Assembly: GCA_016882345.1 (NCBI GenBank)
Contig: VGQR01000102.1
Span: 1 to 6,935 of the forward strand
Source of the DNA: Cyanobacteria bacterium K_DeepCast_35m_m2_023
Lineage (GTDB): Bacteria > Cyanobacteriota > Cyanobacteriia > PCC-6307 > Cyanobiaceae
DNA: 6,935 bases
Direction: 5' to 3'
Positions within the stretch are counted from its first letter, which is position 1. Each line of letters opens with the position of its first letter. Below are positions 1 through 6,675 of this stretch, piece by piece. The notes beneath the pieces were generated by a model. It was given only the letters and a program-made list of their open reading frames with translations, was not told the DNA's origin and did not search any database. Made by a program: the position numbers and the translations under genes.

Positions 1-117
1 AGAGCCCACTGCACTATCACTGGATTGGCGTTTGAGGATCATTCAGCGGCTACCTAGCCGATGCAGGTTTGCGGCCTTTGGCCCGGGACTGCTTTTCTCA
101 GGAAGCCCCAGGTGGGC
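1..117. other. Left flank, no gene assigned
   Basis: No recognisable gene is seen here. On the plus strand a frame is open from base 2 to a TAA at 119-121 (39 codons, entering from the edge). It could be the tail of a convergent gene, but its sequence, rich in Arg, Leu and Pro, matches nothing I know. On the minus strand an ATG at 42-40, directly after an in-frame TGA, opens a frame that runs out of the window (14 codons). It could be the start of a next operon gene, but it lacks a clear ribosome binding site. A 14-nt perfect palindrome with 6-bp arms (CGGCTA/TAGCCG) lies at 47-60. Confidence 0.3.
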
Positions 118-119
118 TT
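103..119 (-). terminator. Weak hairpin at the pseI stop codon
   Basis: Perfect 6-bp arms AAGCCC and GGGCTT enclose a 5-nt loop and overlap the pseI stop codon (120-118). On the minus strand the stem is followed by CCTGAGAAAAG, without a T-run, so it is not a canonical Rho-independent terminator. It may only slow the polymerase or protect the mRNA 3' end. It is the only hairpin seen directly at the end of the operon. Confidence 0.2.
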
Positions 120-1176
120 AAGTCAAGAAATCAAAGGATAACGCAGTTCCCCTGGGTATATCCTGGTTCACCTTGCGCCCCAAAACTATCTCATAAAAGC
201 GCGGGTGCAGCCCCCGCCCTGGACGAACAATACGTACATTCTCTGGCATAATTCGGTCACCACAAGCCAAATCACTGCAGACATACAAAGAACGCCTGAA
301 ATTTAGCGAGGGAATTTCAGCCGGAGTAGGTCCATAATAAACAACCCCTAAGCTTTGCCAGGCACGCTCTGTTTCTTCGACAAGCATTTTCAGTTCATTG
401 GGCTCCAAAGAAAATGCACTATCAACTCCCCCCTCTTCACGAGACAAACAAAAATGCTTCTCAATGACACATGCCCCAAGAGCAGTAGCAGCTACCGCCA
501 CCCCAATGCCGGCGGTGTGATCAGAAAGCCCCACACAACAATTGAACAGACTTGCAAGATGCGGAATAGTGCGAACATTCGTATCCAACGGGCTCGCCGG
601 ATAAGTGCTGGTACATTTTAAAAGAATAAGATTTTTACAGCCAGCGCTTCTTGCCGCGCCCACGGCCTCATCAAGCTCCATCAACGAGGCCAATCCGGTG
701 GAAATGATGAGAGGCTTGCCAGTAGATGCTACTTTTCTGATCAATGGCAAATGACTATTTTCAAAACTAGCTATTTTATAAGCAGGCACATCAAGGGACT
801 CAAGGAAATCAACGGCTTCTTCGTCAAAAGGTGAACTGAAACAAATTAAGCCATGGCTTTTAGCCCGCTCCATAATGGAAGCATGCCACTCCCATGGCGT
901 GGCCGCCTTACTGTACAAGTCATGCAAATTTTGACTAGACCAAAGGCTGCTTTGATCCTGAATCTCAAAATCACCTCCACGCACATCCAATGTAATGGAG
1001 TCAGCCGTATAAGTCTGCAACTTAATTGCATGGGCGCCCGCTTCAGCCGCAGCATCAACAATTTGCAGAGCTCGCTCAAGGCTCTGGTCATGGTTGCCGC
1101 TCATTTCAGCGATCACAAAAGGTGGGTGTTCAGCACCAATGCACCGATGACCGATCGCAAATGCTGCTGGCTTCAT
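118..1176 (-). CDS. pseI: Pseudaminic acid synthase PseI
   Basis: Cytoplasmic enzyme of the NeuB family. It condenses 2,4-diacetamido-2,4,6-trideoxy-L-altrose (the PseG product) with phosphoenolpyruvate to form pseudaminic acid and phosphate. The 352 residues match the usual PseI length. Seen in the sequence: the N-terminal IAEMSGNH (22-29), IKLQTYTADSITLD (51-64), CFSSPFDEEAVDFLES (112-127), YKIASFE (133-139), and the presumed metal-binding histidines in GLSDH (His220) and IEKHF (His241). A C-terminal SAF/antifreeze-like domain follows (about 292-352) with RRSLYV and RPGRGLHP (318-325). The TYTADSITLD and PWEWH motifs point to PseI rather than sialic (NeuB) or legionaminic (LegI) acid synthases. 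The ATG overlaps the stop of the upstream gene by 4 nt (ATGA) and has a strong ribosome binding site, AGGAAGG, at 1186-1180, so the start is secure. In sampled 60-base blocks the 3' two-thirds of the gene is 28-47% GC, lower than its neighbours, which suggests a different origin. Confidence 0.95.
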   Translation of the reverse strand: MKPAAFAIGHRCIGAEHPPFVIAEMSGNHDQSLERALQIVDAAAEAGAHAIKLQTYTADSITLDVRGGDFEIQDQSSLWSSQNLHDLYSKAATPWEWHASIMERAKSHGLICFSSPFDEEAVDFLESLDVPAYKIASFENSHLPLIRKVASTGKPLIISTGLASLMELDEAVGAARSAGCKNLILLKCTSTYPASPLDTNVRTIPHLASLFNCCVGLSDHTAGIGVAVAATALGACVIEKHFCLSREEGGVDSAFSLEPNELKMLVEETERAWQSLGVVYYGPTPAEIPSLNFRRSLYVCSDLACGDRIMPENVRIVRPGRGLHPRFYEIVLGRKVNQDIPRGTALSFDFLT

Positions 1177-2594
1177 CTGCCTTCCTGATCTTGCTGAATC
1201 CTAAAAGCATAGAGTCTGGCATCGCACAGTCGTATCGCGAGTCGCACGCTGCTTAAACCGCACTCGCCCAAGTGACAGGTCCGATCATCGCTGCGCCAGA
1301 CCACCAAACGGTGCAGTTCGTTACCGATCAGCTCACCACACTCCTGCCAACCAAAGCCGGGGATTGGCACGTGGTTCTCATCCGTGAGAGCCACTTGCAC
1401 TGAACCCGCTGCCGAAGTAGCCAGGTTGACCGTGAGCCGATCGAAAGGAGAGATTTGTAACGGCTTGCTAAGCATTTCACCCCACTGTTGTCTGGCTTCG
1501 AGATAGCCAAGCCGATCGAGCGGCACCGTGTAGCGGCAGAGCTGAGCTGCTGGCTGGGCGTAGTGGGTGTTGAGGTAAAAAGACAGTTCTGATGGACCGG
1601 TTTGCACCAGGCCATGGGCGGGAAAATTGGTGCGTGAAACCCAGTGCTCAAGACCAATACCGGGACGCAGGAACGCCTCTGGAACACAGCGCTCATAACG
1701 AAAGCCGCCGCGACTGGTGAGAAAGACCACATCAGAACAATCCTGATAATAATCAGGGTCGACCTTCAAAGCCTGAGCTTCGGCAGGACTCAGGACCTGC
1801 CTGTCAGGCAAAAATCGAGCAGCAATGCCGATATAAAGATGCGGGGCACCTGGATAGGGGTGCGTCTGGTTGGTGTAGAGATGCTCCAACGGCCGACGCC
1901 CAAAGCCCATGGCACGTGGTCGACTCCAATGCCGAAAATCTTTGGACACAGCCCGGCTGATGGTGCGAATCCCACTGAATCCATCGCCCGTCCAGGTCCG
2001 TAGATAACAGACATAGACCTGCTCGTGCTCTGACCAAAACGCCACGTTCTGAGAATCCAACATGCCCTCGCGAATGACCGGTTCGCGATAGCGACGCTGC
2101 CAATGAATGCCGTCAGCTGAGACGTAGGCATGGAGGCCAAGCGGGGCCACTCCAGCCAGGGCCTTAAAACGCTCCGCCTCGGATGCACCAGGACAGTGAT
2201 CAATAAACGGCGTAAAGTTATGGGAATCCGGACAATGATTGGCCAGCAAGATATTGGTGTCTTCTCGATCCTGCCAACGATGCAGACCTAAATGTGGACG
2301 TTGCCATTGAATGCCATCGGGTGAGGTAGCCAGACAGGTGACTTCACCATCCCTGCACTCAAACCGCCCATCACTCAGGCCTCGGTAGTAAAGCTTGTAA
2401 TCACCAGCCTGGCGATCGTGCAGCGCCGTGCAGTAACCCGAAAGCGGGCCTTCCCAGGGCTCGTCGAAATGGAACACTGCACCTCGTGATTGAGGCTCTT
2501 CCAAACGGTGCTGCAGGCGTCTCGTGCTGTGGATGCGATGGCGGTCAACCATCAACTCCAACTGACCGTGAGCGCGACTCTGAGTTGGATCCAT
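1173..2594 (-). CDS. GH32/GH43-like beta-propeller protein, unknown function
   Basis: A 473-residue protein that looks like the five-bladed beta-propeller glycoside hydrolase-like proteins (GH32/GH43/GH68 superfamily), especially a family I associate with Planctomycetes. Visible blade features are FDEPWEG (43-49), DYKLYYRG (65-72), three Asp-box-like turns SPDGIQW (91-97), SADGIHW (159-165) and SKDFRHW (217-223), FIDHCPG with a following ERFKALAG (130-148), LDSQNVAFW (179-187) and LYIGIAARF (253-261). A C-terminal beta-sandwich-like region (about 376-467) carries ATSAAGSVQVAL and IPGF. No signal peptide or membrane segment is seen, so it is probably cytosolic. Its ATG directly follows the stop of the PseG-PseH gene (TGAATG), has no clear ribosome binding site of its own, and its stop overlaps the pseI start, so translation is probably coupled on both sides. 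Catalytic residues cannot be assigned with confidence. It could act on a nucleotide sugar, a free sugar or a glycan, or bind sugar without catalysis. The fold is fairly sure; the function is not known. Confidence 0.8.
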   Translation of the reverse strand: MDPTQSRAHGQLELMVDRHRIHSTRRLQHRLEEPQSRGAVFHFDEPWEGPLSGYCTALHDRQAGDYKLYYRGLSDGRFECRDGEVTCLATSPDGIQWQRPHLGLHRWQDREDTNILLANHCPDSHNFTPFIDHCPGASEAERFKALAGVAPLGLHAYVSADGIHWQRRYREPVIREGMLDSQNVAFWSEHEQVYVCYLRTWTGDGFSGIRTISRAVSKDFRHWSRPRAMGFGRRPLEHLYTNQTHPYPGAPHLYIGIAARFLPDRQVLSPAEAQALKVDPDYYQDCSDVVFLTSRGGFRYERCVPEAFLRPGIGLEHWVSRTNFPAHGLVQTGPSELSFYLNTHYAQPAAQLCRYTVPLDRLGYLEARQQWGEMLSKPLQISPFDRLTVNLATSAAGSVQVALTDENHVPIPGFGWQECGELIGNELHRLVVWRSDDRTCHLGECGLSSVRLAIRLCDARLYAFRIQQDQEGR

Positions 2595-4157
2595 TCAGGC
2601 GGTGATCTTGGAGAAGCAGAGGGCTCCAGGTCGGCGTGGTTGACCACGCAAAAACCCTGCAGCCTCAAAGAGACGAATGCTGGCCTGATTCTCGGGCTTG
2701 ATCTCAGCCAGTAGTTCCCATGGCTGCTGGGTGCGTTGGCACAGCACAGCAATGGCCTGCTGCAGCAAGGGAACTGCCAGTCCATGACCACGCACGACCG
2801 GCTCGAGAGCCAACGACACCAGACGTTGTTGCATCACTATCACACCTTCAATCGACTCAAAGCGCACATAACCGATAGGCAGGCCCTGGGGATCCTCGCC
2901 GATCAGCAACAGCGATCGGGGGTCTGCCAGCTTCGCTGTGAACCAGCGGTGGTGGGCCTCGAGCTGGATCCAATCACCATTGAAACTGGCCGCGCGGCAA
3001 GCCGGATCGTTGGCCCATCGCAACCAGAGAGCCTCGTCAGCAGGCGTGGCGCTGCGCAAATGCAGCTGGGGACATGGACCCAACATGGCTGCCGCCGTGC
3101 GAGCTGCACCAAAACCGTCGGTCAAGCCACGGGCCCTGTGGGAGAGCGATTGCCATTGCTCCGGTCGCTGCAGCAACGATTCGACCGCACGACGGACGGC
3201 TGAGGCGGTGAGCTGATCAGCGGGACCGAGATCGATCGCGGCCCCAGCTTGCGCCAATTGCGCAATCACGGCGTCTTGGTTGGCCGCCAAGCTGGACACC
3301 AAGGTTGGCAGCCCTAAGCAAGCCCGTTCCCAGCTGCTGACTCCTCCAGCGCCGAGCGCGAGATCAGCCTGGACCATCAAACCAGCCAGGCTGGACATGG
3401 GCTGATGCAGTCGCACCTGTGGACAATCCGCCAGCCGGGCTTTAATCCGATCACGGTGAGGATTGGCCAGACCCAACACCAGGTCGAGCTGCAAGGGCAA
3501 TGGCGTGGGATGCAAAAGGCCATCCAAGCAACGCTCACTCAAGTTGGCTGGATCACTGCCGCCAAAAAAGAGCAAGATCCGCTGCAGCGGTCCTTGACGC
3601 TCCGGTAAAAGCCTCTGCAGCAGTGGGTATTCATCACTCAACAGGGCATAGGCAGGACCGAGGAGAAAGCGGCATGGTTCAGACACCAGGGGGGCATAGG
3701 ACTGCATGGCCGCCCCTGGATCAAGTCGATTTTGATCCAGCAGCAGATCGGCCATGAGTGGACGATCCGCCAGATCGTCAATCACCAAAAGTCTGGGTTG
3801 ATGTCCCCAAGCCCTCAACTGATCACGAACGGCGCGATGCCAGAGTGCGTCTAACCCGTAGTGATCAACCACCAGCCACTGGATGGACTCGGGTGCGGCC
3901 TGATCGATCGCCGCCAGTGTCTCGTCGGCGTCCCTTTGCTGATCGCAACCCAGCCAGCCCTGGGGATCGGCCAGGGGCGGTAGCACCAGACAGCGAAAGT
4001 CCTGAGCTGTTAGGGCCAACAGATCCCCTGGCTGCTGGCGACACACAAACAGGGGAGTGGCCCCCCGACGCCGCAGCTGCTTGGCCAGGGTTTGGCAGCG
4101 CATCACATGGCCGCTACCGATCTGCTGGCCGGCATCGCAGCGAAAAACAACGACCAC
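2595..4157 (-). CDS. pseG: PseG-PseH fusion: UDP-sugar hydrolase plus N-acetyltransferase
   Basis: Bifunctional enzyme of pseudaminate synthesis (520 residues from the GTG). The N-terminal PseG domain (about 1-355, GT-B fold) removes UDP from UDP-2,4-diacetamido-2,4,6-trideoxy-L-altrose. It shows GSGH with His17, the position of the catalytic His of Campylobacter PseG, then VIDDLADRPLMADLLLDQN (125-143), FFGGSDPANLS (197-207) and the UDP-binding GAGGVSSWERACLGLP (269-284). The C-terminal GNAT domain (about 365-515) resembles PseH, which acetylates N4 of the UDP-4-amino sugar with acetyl-CoA. It shows LRWANDP (379-385), SFNGDWI, VVRGHGLAVPLL (454-465, acetyl-CoA loop) and NQASIRLFEAAGF (490-502). 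The same frame is open to a TTG at 4199, which would overlap the aminotransferase by 37 nt and add 14 unlike residues. GTG at 4157 lies 5 nt after that gene's stop and fits PseG N-termini, so it is preferred. The reaction order is GNAT first, then hydrolase, the reverse of the domain order. Confidence 0.92.
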   Translation of the reverse strand: MVVVFRCDAGQQIGSGHVMRCQTLAKQLRRRGATPLFVCRQQPGDLLALTAQDFRCLVLPPLADPQGWLGCDQQRDADETLAAIDQAAPESIQWLVVDHYGLDALWHRAVRDQLRAWGHQPRLLVIDDLADRPLMADLLLDQNRLDPGAAMQSYAPLVSEPCRFLLGPAYALLSDEYPLLQRLLPERQGPLQRILLFFGGSDPANLSERCLDGLLHPTPLPLQLDLVLGLANPHRDRIKARLADCPQVRLHQPMSSLAGLMVQADLALGAGGVSSWERACLGLPTLVSSLAANQDAVIAQLAQAGAAIDLGPADQLTASAVRRAVESLLQRPEQWQSLSHRARGLTDGFGAARTAAAMLGPCPQLHLRSATPADEALWLRWANDPACRAASFNGDWIQLEAHHRWFTAKLADPRSLLLIGEDPQGLPIGYVRFESIEGVIVMQQRLVSLALEPVVRGHGLAVPLLQQAIAVLCQRTQQPWELLAEIKPENQASIRLFEAAGFLRGQPRRPGALCFSKITA

Positions 4158-4162
4158 GCTGC

Positions 4163-5470
4163 TCAGCGCACCCGAAACAACGGAGCCAGGGGCTCGCAAC
4201 GCAACAGACGCCTGACCCCACCAGGGCTGGCAAGGGCCTGAGCCAGCAGGGGCAGCACCTCGCCATAGGCCGCCACGACAGCATCGAGGCAGGCCTGGTC
4301 ATGGGCCGCCGAGATATTGTGGCTGCCGATGGTGAAAATGCCGCGGGCGTAGAGCTCCTGCAACAGCAGAGTGCGGATGTCCCAGTCGCTGGCGTTGGCG
4401 TGACTGCGGATCGACCAGATCTTCCAACTTGGATGACCGCTGAGACCAAATACCTCAGCCAGGCCCTGATGGGCTATGACTGTTTCGACCCGATCAGCCA
4501 ACTGTTGGCCACGATCCGACAGCAGCTGCGTGATCGGCTGCTGCGCCAGGGTGTCGAGCACCGCTTCAGCAGCGGCGAGGGACAGGGTTTCTCCGCCGAA
4601 AGTGCCGCTGAAGAAGATCTCGCTGATGCGCTCCATCAGCACGCGCCGACCGGTCAGGGCTGAGAGCGGAAACCCATTCGCCAAACCCTTGCCAAAGGTG
4701 GCCAGATCAGGAGTGACGCCAAACAGCTCCTGGGCGCCACCATTGGAAAAACGGAAGCCTGTGATGGTTTCATCAAACACCAGCACAGCGCCGTGCTCAC
4801 GCGCGAGGGCCTGTACGCCCTCGAGATAGCCGGGCTGCGGCCAGGCGACGTTCATCGGCTCCAGGATCACCGCGGCAAATTCACCGGGGTGGCTGTCAAG
4901 AACCGCAGCGAGGGCCTCGAGGTTGTTGTAGGGGAAGGAATGGCTCAGATCCCGCACCGCCTGAGGGATGCCGCCGTGGCGCGAGGTGGTGCCGATGCTC
5001 CAGTCCTGCCAACCGTGGTAACCGCAGATCGCCACCCGCTCGCGTCCGGTGCAATAGCGGGCCAGACGAATGGCCCCGCTGGTGGCATCAGTGCCATTTT
5101 TGGCAAAGCGCACCATTTCGGCGCAGGGCACCATGGCGATGATGCGCTCAGCGACACGCAGCTCGAGGCTGTGGGGCAGCGAAAAGCTCACCCCCCGCTC
5201 GAGCTGAGCCCGCACAGCGGAGTCCACTGTTGTGTGCCGGTAGCCCAAGGTGACACAGGCCAGCCCATTGGTCAGGTCGATATACGGGTGGCCATCGACA
5301 TCCCAAAACCGCGCCCCCTCGGCACGATCAACAAACAATGGGCTCACACCTCGAGGCAGCTGGGTCAGGCTCTTGCTGAAGGTCTGACTTCCGAGAGGAA
5401 TGGCAGAGAGGGCCTGCTCCAGCAGTGCTTCTGAGCAAGGAAACGATCTTGTGCTGGTCGCAACGCTCAT
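4163..5470 (-). CDS. Class III PLP aminotransferase (GSA aminomutase-like)
   Basis: A 435-residue class III aminotransferase of fold type I, resembling glutamate-1-semialdehyde 2,1-aminomutase (HemL). Seen: FVDRAEGARFWDVDGHPYID (46-65), KNGTDATSGAIRLAR (124-138, phosphate-binding region), YHGWQDW (151-157), ILEPMN (202-207), DETITGFRF (233-241) with Asp233 for the PLP ring nitrogen, FGKGLANGFPLSA (259-271) with Lys261 as the Schiff-base lysine, and SGTFGGETLSLAA (288-300). Full length, with no missing key residue. HemL itself normally carries a GT-SGNP motif where this protein has GTFGGET, so this is probably a paralogue used in surface-sugar synthesis and not the tetrapyrrole enzyme. Pathway PseC enzymes belong to the DegT/DnrJ family, so this is not an ordinary PseC. 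It may aminate a sugar-derived or side-chain carbonyl. The ATG is the only usable start in its open frame, since no ATG, GTG or TTG precedes it back to the TGA. It follows the cytidylyltransferase after 122 nt. Confidence 0.9.
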   Translation of the reverse strand: MSVATSTRSFPCSEALLEQALSAIPLGSQTFSKSLTQLPRGVSPLFVDRAEGARFWDVDGHPYIDLTNGLACVTLGYRHTTVDSAVRAQLERGVSFSLPHSLELRVAERIIAMVPCAEMVRFAKNGTDATSGAIRLARYCTGRERVAICGYHGWQDWSIGTTSRHGGIPQAVRDLSHSFPYNNLEALAAVLDSHPGEFAAVILEPMNVAWPQPGYLEGVQALAREHGAVLVFDETITGFRFSNGGAQELFGVTPDLATFGKGLANGFPLSALTGRRVLMERISEIFFSGTFGGETLSLAAAEAVLDTLAQQPITQLLSDRGQQLADRVETVIAHQGLAEVFGLSGHPSWKIWSIRSHANASDWDIRTLLLQELYARGIFTIGSHNISAAHDQACLDAVVAAYGEVLPLLAQALASPGGVRRLLRCEPLAPLFRVR

Positions 5471-5490
5471 CGGGGTCCGGCGAGGCTCAT
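5467..5490 (-). other. Possible 7-codon leader ORF before the aminotransferase
   Basis: A minimal frame MSLAGPR starts at an ATG (5490-5488) preceded by GGGATAGGT, which could act as a ribosome binding site. It ends with a TGA sharing the ATGA overlap with the aminotransferase start. The aminotransferase has no good ribosome binding site of its own, so the mini-ORF could feed it by translational coupling. Such short frames also occur by chance. Confidence 0.15.
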
Positions 5491-5592
5491 ACCTATCCCA
5501 TTCTCACCGAAAGCACCCACGACCGTTGTGGGCATCCGCACAGCGGCAGCAGGCTCCAACACTGCACTCAATCGCAAGACCATGACCATTCG

Positions 5593-6354
5593 TCAAGCGT
5601 CCGCCGCAACAGAGCGCAAATAGCCCTCGTTCCGGACAGTGTCTAGGTTGCTGTGCGCTAGCACTGGATTGCGTTCAAGAAAAGCGATCACGTCAGCCAG
5701 ATCAAAGTCCGCTTTTTCAGGCGCCAAGGCCTCAAAAACGGCATTGACCAATGCGAAATCCCTGGGGTCGTCGACCGTCAGCCGGTAAAAGGGCGTTGGT
5801 TCTTGATGGCGGTAATGCCCCGAACGGATTGGCATGTCTGGCCGGCGCATCCATGGCGTGACGTGCTCCCGTTCTGAGGGCAGGACGGCCTGAGCCGCTG
5901 CCTGATCCAAGAGCTCACGTCGAAACACCTCAACATCGCAGCCGTCAGGCACGGTCAAGGCTTTCTCATCTGCAGAATTGCTCAGGTAGTCCCATTGGCC
6001 GGCATGAAATGCGTCGACGATTTCGTCGATCACAGCCGGATCACTGAGAGGACAATCACCTGTCAAACGCACAACTGTGTCGCAACCGTTGGCAACAGCG
6101 CAGGCCTGGTACCGGGCCAATACATCCTGCAGATCGCCTCTGAAGACTGGGTAGCCGACTTGCGAGCAAAGTGCCGCCAATTCGTCATCACTTGGATCGA
6201 TGGAGGTGGCCAACACCACCTGATCGAGCGCGCGACTACGCATGACTCGCTCAAGCTGATGCAGAATCATCGGCTTGCCGAGAATTGGCAACAAAACTTT
6301 GCCTGGCAAGCGACTGGAGGTGGTACGGGCCTGGAGGATCGCGAGAGTCGTCAT
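5593..6354 (-). CDS. spsF: SpsF-family (COG1861) cytidylyltransferase, probable CMP-nonulosonate synthetase
   Basis: A 253-residue nucleotidyltransferase of the SpsF/CMP-KDO synthetase-like family, the usual length. It shows the N-terminal nucleotide-binding signature LQARTTSSRLPGKVL (7-21), VFRGDLQDVLARY (70-82), VVRLTGDCPLSDP (94-106) with the metal-binding Asp region, VPDGCDVEVF (135-144), SEREHVTPW (160-168) and YRLTVDDPRDF (190-200). By context it probably activates pseudaminic acid or a derivative with CTP, the role of PseF in Campylobacter, although canonical PseF belongs to the NeuA (COG1083) branch. The TTG at 6357 is also in frame, but the adjacent ATG at 6354 is the more likely start. 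No clear ribosome binding site is seen. The ATG overlaps the TGA of an unproven 87-codon minus-strand frame upstream (TGATG). It is the first gene of the visible operon. Confidence 0.88.
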   Translation of the reverse strand: MTTLAILQARTTSSRLPGKVLLPILGKPMILHQLERVMRSRALDQVVLATSIDPSDDELAALCSQVGYPVFRGDLQDVLARYQACAVANGCDTVVRLTGDCPLSDPAVIDEIVDAFHAGQWDYLSNSADEKALTVPDGCDVEVFRRELLDQAAAQAVLPSEREHVTPWMRRPDMPIRSGHYRHQEPTPFYRLTVDDPRDFALVNAVFEALAPEKADFDLADVIAFLERNPVLAHSNLDTVRNEGYLRSVAADA

Positions 6355-6405
6355 CAAGAGTTCATTGCGATGGCATCGGACTCATAGCAAGCGAGCAATT
6401 CAAGT

Positions 6406-6675
6406 ATGCTTATCATCAATTCCAATATAGTCACCAAAACAATAATATTTGGAAATGATGAGGTGCCACTTTTGCCGTCGGCCCGGACCGCAAAAACGAA
6501 TGCGAAAGGATACAAGGCATTGATTGATGCTGAAACCGGCTGGCTCAATGTTAGGGAAATTGCGCTAAGTGGTCTGACGGCAGAGCACCTGATCCCAGCG
6601 AATGGCTCCCATCTCATACAAACAAGGCTAAAATCCTACATCTCAAGCTCGGACAAAGCAAAGGGGCCTCGCTAA
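6406..6675 (+). CDS. Hypothetical small protein, divergent from the operon
   Basis: An 89-codon open frame, the only candidate plus-strand gene. The translation is balanced and soluble-looking (for example GYKALIDAETGWLNVREIAL, residues 38-57) and I recognise no family. The start lacks a ribosome binding site. Third-position GC is about 51%, close to the local base composition, so codon use does not argue for coding. Three ATA isoleucine codons near the start and one near the end are unlike the operon genes. It could be a real small gene, a remnant of a larger broken gene, or chance. An 87-codon frame on the opposite strand (6617-6354) covers most of the same DNA. It is rich in Ser, Leu and Ala and contains a hydrophobic stretch. 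Both cannot easily be real. A small 5-bp hairpin (TCAGG/CCTGA, 6676-6689) directly follows the TAA. Confidence 0.25.
   Translation: MLIINSNIVTKTIIFGNDEVPLLPSARTAKTNAKGYKALIDAETGWLNVREIALSGLTAEHLIPANGSHLIQTRLKSYISSSDKAKGPR
6409..6437 (-). promoter_or_regulatory. Possible sigma-70-type promoter for the operon
   Basis: On the minus strand TTGGTG (6437-6432) and GATAAG (6414-6409) are separated by 17 nt, about 55 nt before the spsF ATG, in the most AT-rich part of the window. The match to consensus is weak (TTG of TTGACA; ATAA of TATAAT). An alternative -10, TATATT, lies at 6429-6424. A nearby imperfect dyad (CCAATAT near 6422 and AATATTTGG near 6445) could be an operator. If the small antisense ORF at 6406 is real, this site would lie inside it. 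Confidence 0.2.

Noticed and set aside
3758..4663. 301-codon open frame on the plus strand
   Set aside because: It spans two well-identified minus-strand genes, and its product is rich in Pro, Arg, Asp and Ser with no recognisable domain. It is an antisense shadow of GC-rich coding DNA.
4793..5434. 213-codon open frame on the plus strand
   Set aside because: It lies entirely antisense to the intact aminotransferase and encodes a low-information Gly/Ala/Arg-rich sequence.
5516..5532. CCCAC/GTGGG hairpin between spsF and the aminotransferase as a terminator
   Set aside because: Only 5 bp with a 7-nt loop and no T-run on the minus strand, so it is not supported as a transcription stop.
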